NCBI RefSeq assembly: GCF_009729075.1
Contig: NZ_VTGY01000001.1
Location: forward strand, 186,001 to 250,000
Origin: Mycolicibacterium sp. CBMA 226
GTDB taxonomy: Bacteria > Actinomycetota > Actinomycetes > Mycobacteriales > Mycobacteriaceae
Reading direction: 5' to 3'
Length of the DNA: 64,000 nucleotides
How positions within the stretch are numbered: the first letter of the stretch is position 1; each line of letters starts with the position of its first letter. A model generated the notes under the pieces. The model worked only from the letters and a program-made list of their open reading frames with translations, was not told the origin of the DNA and searched no databases. A program made the position numbers and the translations under genes. Positions 24,359 to 31,775 of the stretch are shown piece by piece.

Positions 24359-24937
24359 CTAGGCCTCGGAGGTTCGGAACGTGGCCAGTTGAGCGGTCGC
24401 CAGCGCTTGTTCGGCGTCGTACTGCTCGAAAGTCGCCACGACACTGAACCCGAGGCGCTCAGCCAGTCGCAGCGAGGCGCGGTTGGCGGTCTGGGTGATG
24501 ATCACGACAGGTTGGTCGTCCAGCTCGTCGGCCGCGTATCGCAGCAACAGCCGCGTGGCTTCGCTCGCATAGCCCTTGCCCCAGGCTTGCGGCCGAAAGA
24601 CATAGCTCAGCTCGAGCTCGTCGCCACCGGGCTCCAAGTGGCCGGGAACGTCGTTGCGACGGCGGCTAAGCGTCACTGTCCCCAGCATCTCGTCGGCATC
24701 CGCGGCCGTCACGATGTAGCAGCCGGGGGCTTCCAATAGCGTTGCCGCGCCGACCCCTTCGAGCACGGCGCGCACTTCGCCGACGGGCCGCGGGCCGCCC
24801 AGATACCGGCGCACTCGCTCGTCGGTCTGGGTTTCGATCAGGCCTTCGGCATCAGCGTCGCGCGCCTTGCGCAGGCGGACCCGGGTTCCTTCGAGACAGG
24901 CCGCCGGCAACTCGATCGCATCACCCACGCGAACCAC
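24359..24937 (-). CDS. GNAT-family N-acetyltransferase (RimJ/RimL type)
   Basis: This protein of about 192 residues has the GNAT fold. Sequence landmarks are VRLRKARDADAEGL (strand 1), MLGTVTLSRR (motif D), LELSYVFRPQAWGKGYASEA (motif A with the Q/RxxGxG/A acetyl-CoA loop) and ITQTANRASLRLAERLGF (motif B). RimJ/RimL-like members acetylate N-terminal or amine groups. The start is uncertain: GTG 24937, GTG 24928 or an upstream start at 24970 are in frame, and I favour 24937 from domain alignment. It is convergent with the SnoaL-like gene. Confidence 0.8.
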   Translation of the reverse strand: MVRVGDAIELPAACLEGTRVRLRKARDADAEGLIETQTDERVRRYLGGPRPVGEVRAVLEGVGAATLLEAPGCYIVTAADADEMLGTVTLSRRRNDVPGHLEPGGDELELSYVFRPQAWGKGYASEATRLLLRYAADELDDQPVVIITQTANRASLRLAERLGFSVVATFEQYDAEQALATAQLATFRTSEA

Positions 24938-25068
24938 TGTGCCAGCTGGGCGACGGTGCCTGGAAAACAAGCGTCGCCTCGGGGTGGTTGACGGACTCGA
25001 ACTTGCGGCGCACTGTGCGACAGTGGTTTAAAACAGCTTCTGAGACGCGGCTGTGATTCGATACGGGC

Positions 25069-25416
25069 GTGAACAACCCCCAGCCGTGGTGGCTCACCCA
25101 ACCGGTCGCCGAAGTGGCGGCGGCAATCCTGCCACTGTTTTCGCAGTCCGCATATCAGGAGGACAGGGACGCGAGGGTTTCGATTGGCAACTGGTTCAAG
25201 ACGGGCTCCTACAAGTCCCGGTTCGGAACGTTTGATCCCCTCAAAGATCCCGATCAACGTGCAATCACCGAGGCGATCCAGGTGCTCGAACAAGCGCGTT
25301 TGCTTGTGCGCATCTTCCTTGGCGATCAATCCCATGTCGGACTAACCCGCTTAGGCATGCACGCACTGCAAACCAACACCGTGCGCCAACACCTCGGACT
25401 CCAAGGCCCGGCATGA
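25069..25416 (+). CDS. Hypothetical protein, winged-helix-like
   Basis: This 115-residue protein is of unknown function. It starts NNPQPWWLTQPVAEVAAAIL and ends VGLTRLGMHALQTNTVRQHL. The C-terminal half (AITEAIQVLEQARLLVRIFL, then LTRLGMHAL) has the pattern of a winged-helix DNA-binding or protein-interaction domain, but this is weak pattern reading only. GTG at 25069 is the start that gives a compact product. Codon composition is slightly less GC-rich than its neighbours, and it stands alone between the GNAT gene and tRNA-His, which could indicate a recent arrival. Confidence 0.55.
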   Translation: MNNPQPWWLTQPVAEVAAAILPLFSQSAYQEDRDARVSIGNWFKTGSYKSRFGTFDPLKDPDQRAITEAIQVLEQARLLVRIFLGDQSHVGLTRLGMHALQTNTVRQHLGLQGPA

Positions 25417-25610
25417 GTCCGAACCAGGCCTGGATTGATCTGCGGCCCGTCGAACTCGCGGCGCTCAGGCTGATAGGTCCGTCGCCCACGGCAGAGGGGT
25501 GGTCAAATCTCCAGGTCAATCCGTTCATTGACCGCTGGTGAAGCACACGGCACGGTTACACCGGAAGTCAAAGTGCCTCTGGCGTTGCGCTAAGGGTGCA
25601 AGGTCGCTGG

Positions 25611-25650
25611 GAAAAGAAAAAGGTGGGAGGGCATAGATGCCCTCCCACCT
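25611..25650 (-). terminator. Intrinsic terminator of tRNA-His
   Basis: A perfect 14-bp stem (25621-25634 with 25637-25650) has a 2-nt centre and is followed on the minus strand by TTTTCTTTTC (25620-25611). It is a classic hairpin plus U-tract, unusual for mycobacteria. Confidence 0.9.
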
Positions 25651-25655
25651 GTAGG

Positions 25656-25729
25656 GGTGGCTGACGGGACTCGAACCCGCGACACCCAGGATCACAACCT
25701 GGTGCTCTACCAGCTGAACTACAGCCACC
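25656..25729 (-). tRNA. tRNA-His (anticodon GTG)
   Basis: The minus-strand cloverleaf has the extra G-1 paired with C73, acceptor GGTGGCTG with CAGCCACC, and anticodon arm CCAGG-TTGTGAT-CCTGG with anticodon GTG. The T-arm has GGTTCGAGTCC. A strong terminator follows immediately. Confidence 0.97.
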
Positions 25730-25785
25730 ATTGCTGCGAGCCTCTCGGCAGAAGCAGCGTCGTAGATACTAACTGCTCCGGCTCG

Positions 25786-26415
25786 CTACGCCGAATCGGT
25801 CACCGCCGCGCCGTTCGTCGGCGGGCCGAGCTCGCCGGCGACAGCCGCGATTTCGCTGGTAGACGGGCCGGGTGCGGGCACGAACGCGGTGCCGCGGTAG
25901 TACTTCAACTCGCGGATGGATTCGTGGATGTCGGCCAGGGCGCGGTGGGCGAGGCCCTTGTCCGGCTGCCCGAAGTAGATGCGCGGGTACCAGCGGCGGC
26001 ACAGTTCCTTGATCGAGCTGACGTCGATCATGCGGTAGTGCAGGAAGTCGTCGAGGCGCGGCATGTCGCGGGCGATGAAGCCGCGATCGGTGGCGATCGA
26101 ATTGCCGGCCAGGGGAGCGGTCTTCGCCTGCCCGATGTGGCTGCGGATGTAGTCCAGCACCATCTGCTCGGCCTCTTCGAGGGTGACCGTCGAGGTCCGC
26201 ACCTCGTCGATCAGGCCCGAGCGGGTGTGCATCTTCATCACCACGTCAGCCATGCCGTCGAGTGCGGCGTCGTCGGTGTGGATCACCACGTCGACGCCCT
26301 CGCCGAGCACGTTCAGGTCGCTGTCGGTGACCAATGCCGCGATCTCGATGAGTCGGTCGGACTTGAGATCCAGCCCCGTCATCTCGCAGTCGATCCATAC
26401 CAGTTCGTCACGCAC
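25786..26415 (-). CDS. orn: Oligoribonuclease
   Basis: This 209-residue DEDDh 3'-5' exonuclease degrades 2-5-nt RNA and linear dinucleotides such as pApA/pGpG, finishing mRNA decay and c-di-nucleotide turnover. The catalytic motifs are all present: [11 protein letters not shown] (Asp and Glu), [17 protein letters not shown] (second Asp) and [14 protein letters not shown] (His and final Asp). The C-terminal extension [11 protein letters not shown] is typical of mycobacterial Orn. GTG 26415 is chosen because known orthologues begin just before [10 protein letters not shown] and a TAGTCT -10 box lies 8 nt upstream. It is divergent from the HerA-like gene. Confidence 0.96.
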   Translation of the reverse strand: MRDELVWIDCEMTGLDLKSDRLIEIAALVTDSDLNVLGEGVDVVIHTDDAALDGMADVVMKMHTRSGLIDEVRTSTVTLEEAEQMVLDYIRSHIGQAKTAPLAGNSIATDRGFIARDMPRLDDFLHYRMIDVSSIKELCRRWYPRIYFGQPDKGLAHRALADIHESIRELKYYRGTAFVPAPGPSTSEIAAVAGELGPPTNGAAVTDSA

Positions 26416-26423
26416 GGTGTTCC

Positions 26424-26429
26424 AGACTA
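26424..26429 (-). promoter_or_regulatory. Probable -10 box for orn
   Basis: TAGTCT on the minus strand lies 8 nt before the GTG at 26415. It is compatible with a leaderless or very short leader. Confidence 0.4.
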
Positions 26430-26482
26430 TTCGCAGGCCGTCAACGGGGTGTCCATACCCGGTCACCAGCTACCCGACGAAG

Positions 26483-26488
26483 TAGGGT
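26483..26488 (+). promoter_or_regulatory. Probable -10 box for HerA-like ATPase gene
   Basis: TAGGGT ends 7 nt before ATG 26496 without a Shine-Dalgarno sequence, consistent with leaderless initiation. Confidence 0.5.
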
Positions 26489-26495
26489 CGGGCGC

Positions 26496-28079
26496 ATGCC
26501 GACTGACTCGAGTGCCTCCTCCGCGCAGCAGATCGCCGCTGGTTACAACGTCACCGGCCAGGCCCTGAACCTGGGCTCGGTCGTCGTCGACGGAGCCGCC
26601 GATGCCGGTGCTCAGGTCAAGATTCCGCTGGCCACCATCAACCGGCACGGCCTAATCGCCGGCGCGACCGGTACCGGCAAGACCAAGACGCTGCAGGTGA
26701 TCGCCGAGCAGTTGTCGACGGCCGGTGTGCCGGTCGTCATGGCCGACGTCAAGGGCGACCTGTCGGGGCTCGCGCAGCCCGGCGCGGCGAGCGACAAGAC
26801 CACCCAGCGGGCGAAAGACACCGGCGACGACTGGGCGCCGACCGCGTTCCCCGTCGAGTTCCTCTCCCTGGGGACGACGGGCGTGGGCGTCCCGGTGCGG
26901 GCCACCGTCACCAGTTTCGGGCCGATCCTGCTGTCGAAGGTGTTGGGGCTCAACCAGACCCAGGAGTCGACGCTCGGGCTGATCTTCCACTGGGCAGACC
27001 AGAAGGGCCTGCTTCTCGATGACCTGAAGGACCTGCGCGGTGTCATCCAGTTCTTGACCAGTGATGACGGCAAGGCGGAGCTCAAGGCGCTCGGCGCGGT
27101 GTCTCCGGCCACCGCGGGCGTGATCTTGCGTGCGCTGATCAACCTCGAGGCCGAGGGCGGAGACACCTTCTTCGGCTTGCCCGAGCTCAAGCCCGAGGAC
27201 CTGATGCGTCTGGACTCACAGGGCCACGGCATCATCACGCTGCTGGAACTGGGCAGCCAGGCCGCTCGACCGGTGTTGTTCTCGACGTTCCTCATGTGGG
27301 TTCTCGCGGACCTGTTCACCACGCTGCCCGAGATCGGTGACGCGGACAAGCCGAAGCTGGTCTTCTTCTTCGACGAGGCGCACCTGCTGTTCGCCGACGC
27401 GTCCAAGGCGTTCGTGGACCAGGTCGAGCAGACCGTCAAGCTGATCCGCTCCAAGGGCGTCGGCGTCTTCTTCTGCACCCAGCTGCCGACCGACATTCCC
27501 AACGACGTCCTCAGCCAGCTGGGCGCGCGCGTCCAGCATGCGATTCGCGCCTTCACTCCCGATGACCAGAAAGCCCTGACCAAAACGGTCCGGACGTACC
27601 CGAAGTCGTCCGTCTACGACTTGGAGTCGGCGCTCACATCGCTCGGGATCGGCGAGGCCGTCGTCACCGTGTTGTCAGAGGTGGGTGCGCCGACCCCGGT
27701 GGCGTGGACCCGGCTGCGCGCGCCCCGGTCACTCATGGGCACCATCGGCCCGGACGCCATTGCGGCCGCTGCCAAGGCCAGCCCGTTGCAGGCGGCCTAC
27801 GGGCCGACGGTCGACCGCGACTCGGCCTACGAGCGGCTGTCTGCGCAGCAGGCGCCGGCCGGTGCGCCGCCGGCGGCCCCGGACGCCGCGCCCGCTCCCG
27901 CTCCGGCCGACGAGCCCGACCTCACCGCATCCGGCCGCGTCGAAGTTGAGGCCGAAGGCCCCGGCATGGTCGCCGAAGTCCTGCAGAGCCCGGCGTTCAA
28001 GAGCTTCCTGCGCTCGGCGGCGACCGTGGCAGGCCGCGAGATCACCCGCAGCCTGTTCGGCACGACCCGCCGGCGGTAA
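26496..28079 (+). CDS. DUF853 HerA-like P-loop ATPase (Rv2510c type)
   Basis: This 527-residue RecA/FtsK-HerA superfamily ATPase of the DUF853 group is possibly a DNA translocase. Walker A is GATGTGKTKTLQVI (about residues 53-66) and Walker B is KLVFFFDEAHLLFAD near residue 290. The sensor-like segment GVFFCTQLPTDIPNDVLSQL and the arginine-rich RVQHAIRAFTPDDQKAL follow. An Ala/Pro-rich linker near 450 leads to a C-terminal helix ending in REITRSLFGTTRRR. Length is usual for the family. It diverges from orn and is convergent with cmrA. The cellular role in mycobacteria is unknown. Confidence 0.88.
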   Translation: MPTDSSASSAQQIAAGYNVTGQALNLGSVVVDGAADAGAQVKIPLATINRHGLIAGATGTGKTKTLQVIAEQLSTAGVPVVMADVKGDLSGLAQPGAASDKTTQRAKDTGDDWAPTAFPVEFLSLGTTGVGVPVRATVTSFGPILLSKVLGLNQTQESTLGLIFHWADQKGLLLDDLKDLRGVIQFLTSDDGKAELKALGAVSPATAGVILRALINLEAEGGDTFFGLPELKPEDLMRLDSQGHGIITLLELGSQAARPVLFSTFLMWVLADLFTTLPEIGDADKPKLVFFFDEAHLLFADASKAFVDQVEQTVKLIRSKGVGVFFCTQLPTDIPNDVLSQLGARVQHAIRAFTPDDQKALTKTVRTYPKSSVYDLESALTSLGIGEAVVTVLSEVGAPTPVAWTRLRAPRSLMGTIGPDAIAAAAKASPLQAAYGPTVDRDSAYERLSAQQAPAGAPPAAPDAAPAPAPADEPDLTASGRVEVEAEGPGMVAEVLQSPAFKSFLRSAATVAGREITRSLFGTTRRR

Positions 28080-28173
28080 GTCGGTTCAGTTGGGGCGCGG
28101 CGAGAAGGAACAACTGGTCGTTGGCGGGCGCCGAATAGCAGCCATTTGGTGCTTCTCGGCGCGGCCGCCCGCT

Positions 28174-28980
28174 TTACGACCCGCCGAGCTTCTTGTAGAC
28201 GGCGCCGACGATCGGCGCGACGATCGCGCGTGGGGCGTAGCCGCTCGCGGTCGACATGGCCTTGGACGTCAGGCCGGGCACGACACGCATCTTGTTCTTC
28301 TCGAGGCCGTCCAGCGAAATCCGGGCGGTGTACTCGGTGTCGATCCAGAGGAAGTCGGGGATCAGCCGCTCGACCAGTGACTGTTCGGACGGGTCGGGCA
28401 GCTCGGTGCGCACCGGCCCGGGCGCCAGCAGCGTGACGTTGATGCCGTGCTGCTTGAGCTCGCCGCGCAGCGATTCGCTGAAGGTGTTGGCGAACGCCTT
28501 CGACGCGGCGTAGGTCGCGTTGTTCGGGATGGGGGAGTTACCCGCGGCCGAACCGGAGATCAGGATGCCGCCACCGCCGCGCGCGATCATGCCCGGCAGC
28601 ACGGCGAGCACCAGGTCGTGCACGCCCTGCACGTTGAGCTGCACCTGGGCCTTCTCGCCCGCGGCGGGCAAATCGGCGACAGCGCCGAACGTCGCTGTGC
28701 CCGCGTTGGCGCACAGGATCGAGATGTTGCGCTCGGCGAGCTCGTCGCAGAGCTTGTCGCGGTCGGCGGGGTCGGTCAGGTCGCAGGCCCGAACCTCGAC
28801 GGTGACGCCGTACTTGTCGGTGATGCGCCCCGCGACCTCGGCCAGCACGTCGCCGCGGCGAGCCGTGATGATCAAGTGGTGGCCGCGCACGGCGAGCTCG
28901 GTGGCCAGCGCTTCACCGATGTTCTGCGAGGCGCCGGTGACGACGGCGCGGGCGTCGGGACTGGGAGCGGGTACAGGCAT
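28174..28980 (-). CDS. cmrA: Mycolate beta-ketoacyl reductase (SDR family)
   Basis: This 268-residue short-chain dehydrogenase matches Rv2509/CmrA, which reduces the beta-keto ester formed by Pks13 to give the mature mycolate motif. SDR features are AVVTGASQNIGEALA (cofactor loop), LCANAGTATFG (NAG motif), ILISGSAAGNS (catalytic Ser), ATYAASKAFANTFSESL (YxxxK) and LAPGPVRTEL. An ITARRG segment after strand 2 suggests NADPH. The C-terminal part (TSKAMSTASGYAPRAIV) is like Rv2509. ATG 28980 is fixed by a TACGAT -10 box 7 nt upstream. It diverges from the MFS gene across 33 bp carrying both -10 boxes. Confidence 0.88.
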   Translation of the reverse strand: MPVPAPSPDARAVVTGASQNIGEALATELAVRGHHLIITARRGDVLAEVAGRITDKYGVTVEVRACDLTDPADRDKLCDELAERNISILCANAGTATFGAVADLPAAGEKAQVQLNVQGVHDLVLAVLPGMIARGGGGILISGSAAGNSPIPNNATYAASKAFANTFSESLRGELKQHGINVTLLAPGPVRTELPDPSEQSLVERLIPDFLWIDTEYTARISLDGLEKNKMRVVPGLTSKAMSTASGYAPRAIVAPIVGAVYKKLGGS

Positions 28981-28987
28981 GGGTGCA

Positions 28988-29007
28988 ATCGTAGGGACCA
29001 ATAGAGT
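28988..29007. promoter_or_regulatory. Divergent leaderless promoters cmrA/MFS
   Basis: The minus strand has TACGAT (28993-28988), 7 nt before the cmrA ATG. The plus strand has TAGAGT (29002-29007), 6 nt before ATG 29014. The two -10 boxes are 8 bp apart, so the two promoters must share upstream DNA with each other's coding start. Confidence 0.5.
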
Positions 29008-29013
29008 GAGCCC

Positions 29014-30348
29014 ATGAGCGAGGCTTGCCGAGCGAATCGACGGGCCCCGAGCAGACCCATGGCGGGTGTCCCGCCCGTCGGACGGGGTCGCGTCGCCGCG
29101 TGGGCGCTGTGGGACTGCGGCGCCACGGGCGTGAACGCGATCGTGACGACATTCGGTTTCAACATCTACCTCATCTCGCAGGTCGGCAAAGGGCTGCCCG
29201 GCTCGACGACCCCGGAGAGCTGGCTGGGGCGCGCGGTGCTCGTGGCCGGCATCTCGGTGGCGTTGCTGGCCCCGGTGACGGGCGTGATGGTCGACGCTGC
29301 GTACCGGCGGCGGCGGGCGCTTGCCGCGCTGACGGGTGCCGTGGTCGTGCTGACGGCGTCGATGACGTTCATCAAGCCCGACTACCACTACCTGTGGATC
29401 GGCCTGGCGTTGCTGGCCGGTACCGCGGCGTGCATGGATCTGGCGACCGTCCCGTACAACGCGATGCTGCGCCAATTGTCAACGCCGACGACCTCGGGCC
29501 GTATCTCTGGATTCGGCTTGGCCGCAGGGTTTTTCGGCAGCGTCATACTGCTGCTTCTGGTCTTTGTGGGATTCAAGGCCGGCAGCGGCGACACCCTCGG
29601 GCTACTGGGCATTCCCAACTCGGACGGCAAACCGGACCGGTACGCGGTGCTGGCGGCCGCGGCGTGGTTCGTCGTCTTCGCGCTGCCGCTGCTGCTGACG
29701 GTGAAGTCGCCGCCGCACGACGGCACCCCGCCGGTGGGTTTCTTCGGTGCGTACCGCAGGTTGTGGACCGAGGTGGTCGGCGAATGGCGACGCGACCGCA
29801 ACGTCGTCTACTACCTGCTGTCCAGCGCGGTCTTCCGCGATGGGCTGACGGGCATCTCGATCTTCGGGCCGGTGGTGGGGGTCAGCGTCTACGGACTGGC
29901 ACCGACGAGCGTGCCGCTGTTCGGCGCCGGTGCGTTCACCATCGCGGCGGTCGGCGCGGCGCTCGGTGGACTGCTCGACGACCGGATCGGTTCCAAGCGC
30001 GTGATCGTGGGCTCACTGGCCGCGATGGTGGCCGTGGGCATCACGCTGATGTGCCTGTCCGGTCCGTTGGCGTTCTGGATCTGCGGCCTGACGCTGTGCC
30101 TGTTTGTCGGCCCCACCCAGTCGGCGTCGCGCAACCTGATGTTGCGCATCTCGGCGGACGGCAAGGAAGGCGTGGCGTTCGGCCTCTACACCACCACGGG
30201 CCGCGCAGCGCACGTCCTGTCGCCGTGGTTGTTCTCGATGTTCATCGACATCTTCGCGACGACCCGGGCGGGCCTGGGCGGCCTGTGCACCGTTCTGGGG
30301 CTCGGCCTGGTGGGAATGCTGCTGGTGAAGGTGCCCGCCCGGCGCTAG
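29014..30348 (+). CDS. MFS transporter, UMF1-like
   Basis: This 444-residue protein has about twelve hydrophobic segments and an MFS architecture of the UMF1/Atg22-like group. It opens with WALWDCGATGVNAIVTTFGF (family-typical first helix). A basic cytoplasmic loop AYRRRRALAALTG follows segment 2, and a second intracellular signature DDRIGSKRVIVGSLAAM occurs in the C-terminal half, with a central loop of charged residues near 240-260. The substrate is unknown. It corresponds by position to Rv2508c beside cmrA, so a link to cell envelope lipid metabolism is possible but speculative. It overlaps the convergent MmpS-like gene by 4 nt. Confidence 0.85.
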   Translation: MSEACRANRRAPSRPMAGVPPVGRGRVAAWALWDCGATGVNAIVTTFGFNIYLISQVGKGLPGSTTPESWLGRAVLVAGISVALLAPVTGVMVDAAYRRRRALAALTGAVVVLTASMTFIKPDYHYLWIGLALLAGTAACMDLATVPYNAMLRQLSTPTTSGRISGFGLAAGFFGSVILLLLVFVGFKAGSGDTLGLLGIPNSDGKPDRYAVLAAAAWFVVFALPLLLTVKSPPHDGTPPVGFFGAYRRLWTEVVGEWRRDRNVVYYLLSSAVFRDGLTGISIFGPVVGVSVYGLAPTSVPLFGAGAFTIAAVGAALGGLLDDRIGSKRVIVGSLAAMVAVGITLMCLSGPLAFWICGLTLCLFVGPTQSASRNLMLRISADGKEGVAFGLYTTTGRAAHVLSPWLFSMFIDIFATTRAGLGGLCTVLGLGLVGMLLVKVPARR

Positions 30349-31007
30349 TTTCCGTGCCCGCGGCCGCGCCTGCCCGACTGCCGGCACACCGTGAGGCCCG
30401 CGCCTTCGCGCTGCTGGATCTGGGTGCCGTCGACCGAGATGGTGCAGGCGATGCCGCGTCCCGCGTTGACGATGCTGACGCTGGCCGAGCGCGCCGCCGG
30501 CCGGTTCAGCTGCACTTCCTTGGTCCACGGCAGCGGCACGTTGAACTCCGTCTGCAGCACCCCGCCGGTGTCGACGTAGGTGATGCTGACGGCCCGGCCA
30601 TTGCCGATCACGGTGTACAGCACGGCTTCGGTGTCGCCGCTCTCATCGTCGGGTGACGGCGCCGCGGCTGGGGGACTGACGGCTTCGCTGGGTTCGGTGC
30701 TCTCGGGCGTCGTGGTGGTCGTCACCGTCGTCGACGACGACATCGGATCCTGCGTCGGCACCGGCAGCGGCGGCGGAGCAACCAGGGTCTGTTGCTCGGA
30801 ACTGTTGACGATGACCAGCGCGATCACCGTGCAGAGCGCCAGGATCAGCACCGCTCCGGCCAGCGGGAACAGCCACTTGGGGCGGCGGACCTGCGGCGGT
30901 GCGGCGACACCGTAGGGATCGGTGAAGGCGTCGGTCTGGTAGCCGGCCGTCGGCATGGCCGGGAGTTTCTTGGTGGCGTCCAGCCCGTCGTCGCGCGATC
31001 CGGTCAT
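30345..31007 (-). CDS. Membrane-anchored proline-rich MmpS-like protein (Rv2507 type)
   Basis: This 220-residue protein has a cytosolic N-terminus, one transmembrane helix (about residues 45-68, LFPLAGAVLILALCTVIALV), a Ser/Thr/Pro-rich linker and a C-terminal beta-sandwich. In that domain, AVLYTVIGNGRAVSITYVDT and ASVSIVNAGRGIACTISVDG resemble the MmpS family domain that assists MmpL/RND lipid exporters. The domain should lie in the periplasm. A pair of cysteines near the end could form a disulfide. ATG 31007 is preferred over an upstream start. It is the positional equivalent of proline-rich Rv2507. Confidence 0.78.
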   Translation of the reverse strand: MTGSRDDGLDATKKLPAMPTAGYQTDAFTDPYGVAAPPQVRRPKWLFPLAGAVLILALCTVIALVIVNSSEQQTLVAPPPLPVPTQDPMSSSTTVTTTTTPESTEPSEAVSPPAAAPSPDDESGDTEAVLYTVIGNGRAVSITYVDTGGVLQTEFNVPLPWTKEVQLNRPAARSASVSIVNAGRGIACTISVDGTQIQQREGAGLTVCRQSGRRGRGHGN

Positions 31008-31068
31008 GGCCACCTCATGTTTGCAGGGTACCTGCGGCACATGAGCGGCTGCGGGGACGGCGCGTGGG

Positions 31069-31683
31069 TCAGCGGTGTGGGGTCAGCGCGGCGACGGTCA
31101 TGGCGCGCAGTACGGCGCGCGACGATTCCTCCTGCTTACGGGTGGTGCCTGCGGTGACGCTGTGCGGTGTCGAGTTCAGGAGCCCGAACGCGGCGTGCGC
31201 CATGGTCCGGGCGTCGGCTTCGCTGCGGGACGGATCGAGCCGGCGCAGCACGTCCACCCAGATCTCGACGTACTGGCGCTGCGACCGGCGCACCTGCCGT
31301 TTGGCGGAGTCGGGGAGGTTGTTCAGGTCGCGATCCTGGATCCGGATCAGGTCGGACTCGTTGAGGGCGAAGTCGAGGTGGAACTCGATGAGGCCGTTCA
31401 GCGCCTCGGCCGGATCGTCGCATTCGGCGACGACGGCGCGTCCGCCCGCGTGCAACCGGGCGCTGACGCTGACCAGCAGCTCCACCAGGAGCGCCTCTTT
31501 GTTGGGGAAGTGCCGATAGATCGCGGGTCCGCTGATGCCGGCCGCGGACCCGATGTCCTCGAGACGGACGGCCAGGTAGCCACGCTCGGCGATGAGGCGT
31601 TCGGCGGCGGCGACGAGTTGGCTGCGCCGGTCGGATTTGGCTCGGCTGCGCGGTGTTTCGACGTCTGACTCTGATGCCGTCAT
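31069..31683 (-). CDS. bkaR: TetR-family regulator of branched-chain ketoacid catabolism
   Basis: This regulator of about 204 residues has a TetR N-terminal HTH (AAAERLIAERGYLAVRLEDI, then SAAGISGPAIYRHFPNKEAL) and a C-terminal ligand domain with IQDRDLNNLPDSAKRQVRRS. It is divergent from accD1 and matches Rv2506, which has been described as BkaR, a repressor of branched-chain ketoacid genes. Two GTTA-N8-TAAC dyads in the 92-bp gap are the likely operators. ATG 31683 is chosen; a TTG at 31695 is also in frame. The inducer is probably a branched-chain acyl-CoA, by analogy. Confidence 0.85.
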   Translation of the reverse strand: MTASESDVETPRSRAKSDRRSQLVAAAERLIAERGYLAVRLEDIGSAAGISGPAIYRHFPNKEALLVELLVSVSARLHAGGRAVVAECDDPAEALNGLIEFHLDFALNESDLIRIQDRDLNNLPDSAKRQVRRSQRQYVEIWVDVLRRLDPSRSEADARTMAHAAFGLLNSTPHSVTAGTTRKQEESSRAVLRAMTVAALTPHR

Positions 31684-31713
31684 CGACACCTCCAACCCGG
31701 TCTGGACAACTCA

Positions 31714-31755
31714 GTTAATGAAGACTAACATCGCGTTCGGTTATTCGCCATTAAC
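31714..31755. promoter_or_regulatory. Two GTTA-N8-TAAC dyads, probable BkaR operator
   Basis: GTTA-N8-TAAC occurs at 31714-31729 and again at 31740-31755, 26 bp centre to centre, between the divergent TetR gene and accD1. The two outer halves AGTTAATG (31713-31720) and CATTAACT (31749-31756) also form a perfect inverted repeat. TAACAT at 31727 could serve as an accD1 -10 box. Assignment to the adjacent TetR protein is by position. Confidence 0.65.
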
Positions 31756-31775
31756 TCAAGTGAAATGGAGCGACG

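Noticed and set aside
28090..28175. Long imperfect inverted repeat (GCGCGGCGAGAAG with CTTCTCGGCGCGGCC) between the HerA-like gene and cmrA.
   Set aside because: The loop is about 45 nt and the arms have mismatches. It may end convergent transcripts, but the evidence is too weak to call a terminator.
30391..30656. The extended plus-strand frame running past the MFS stop (to 30656).
   Set aside because: It is a different frame from the transporter, Arg/Gly/Ala-rich, and antisense to the MmpS-like gene.
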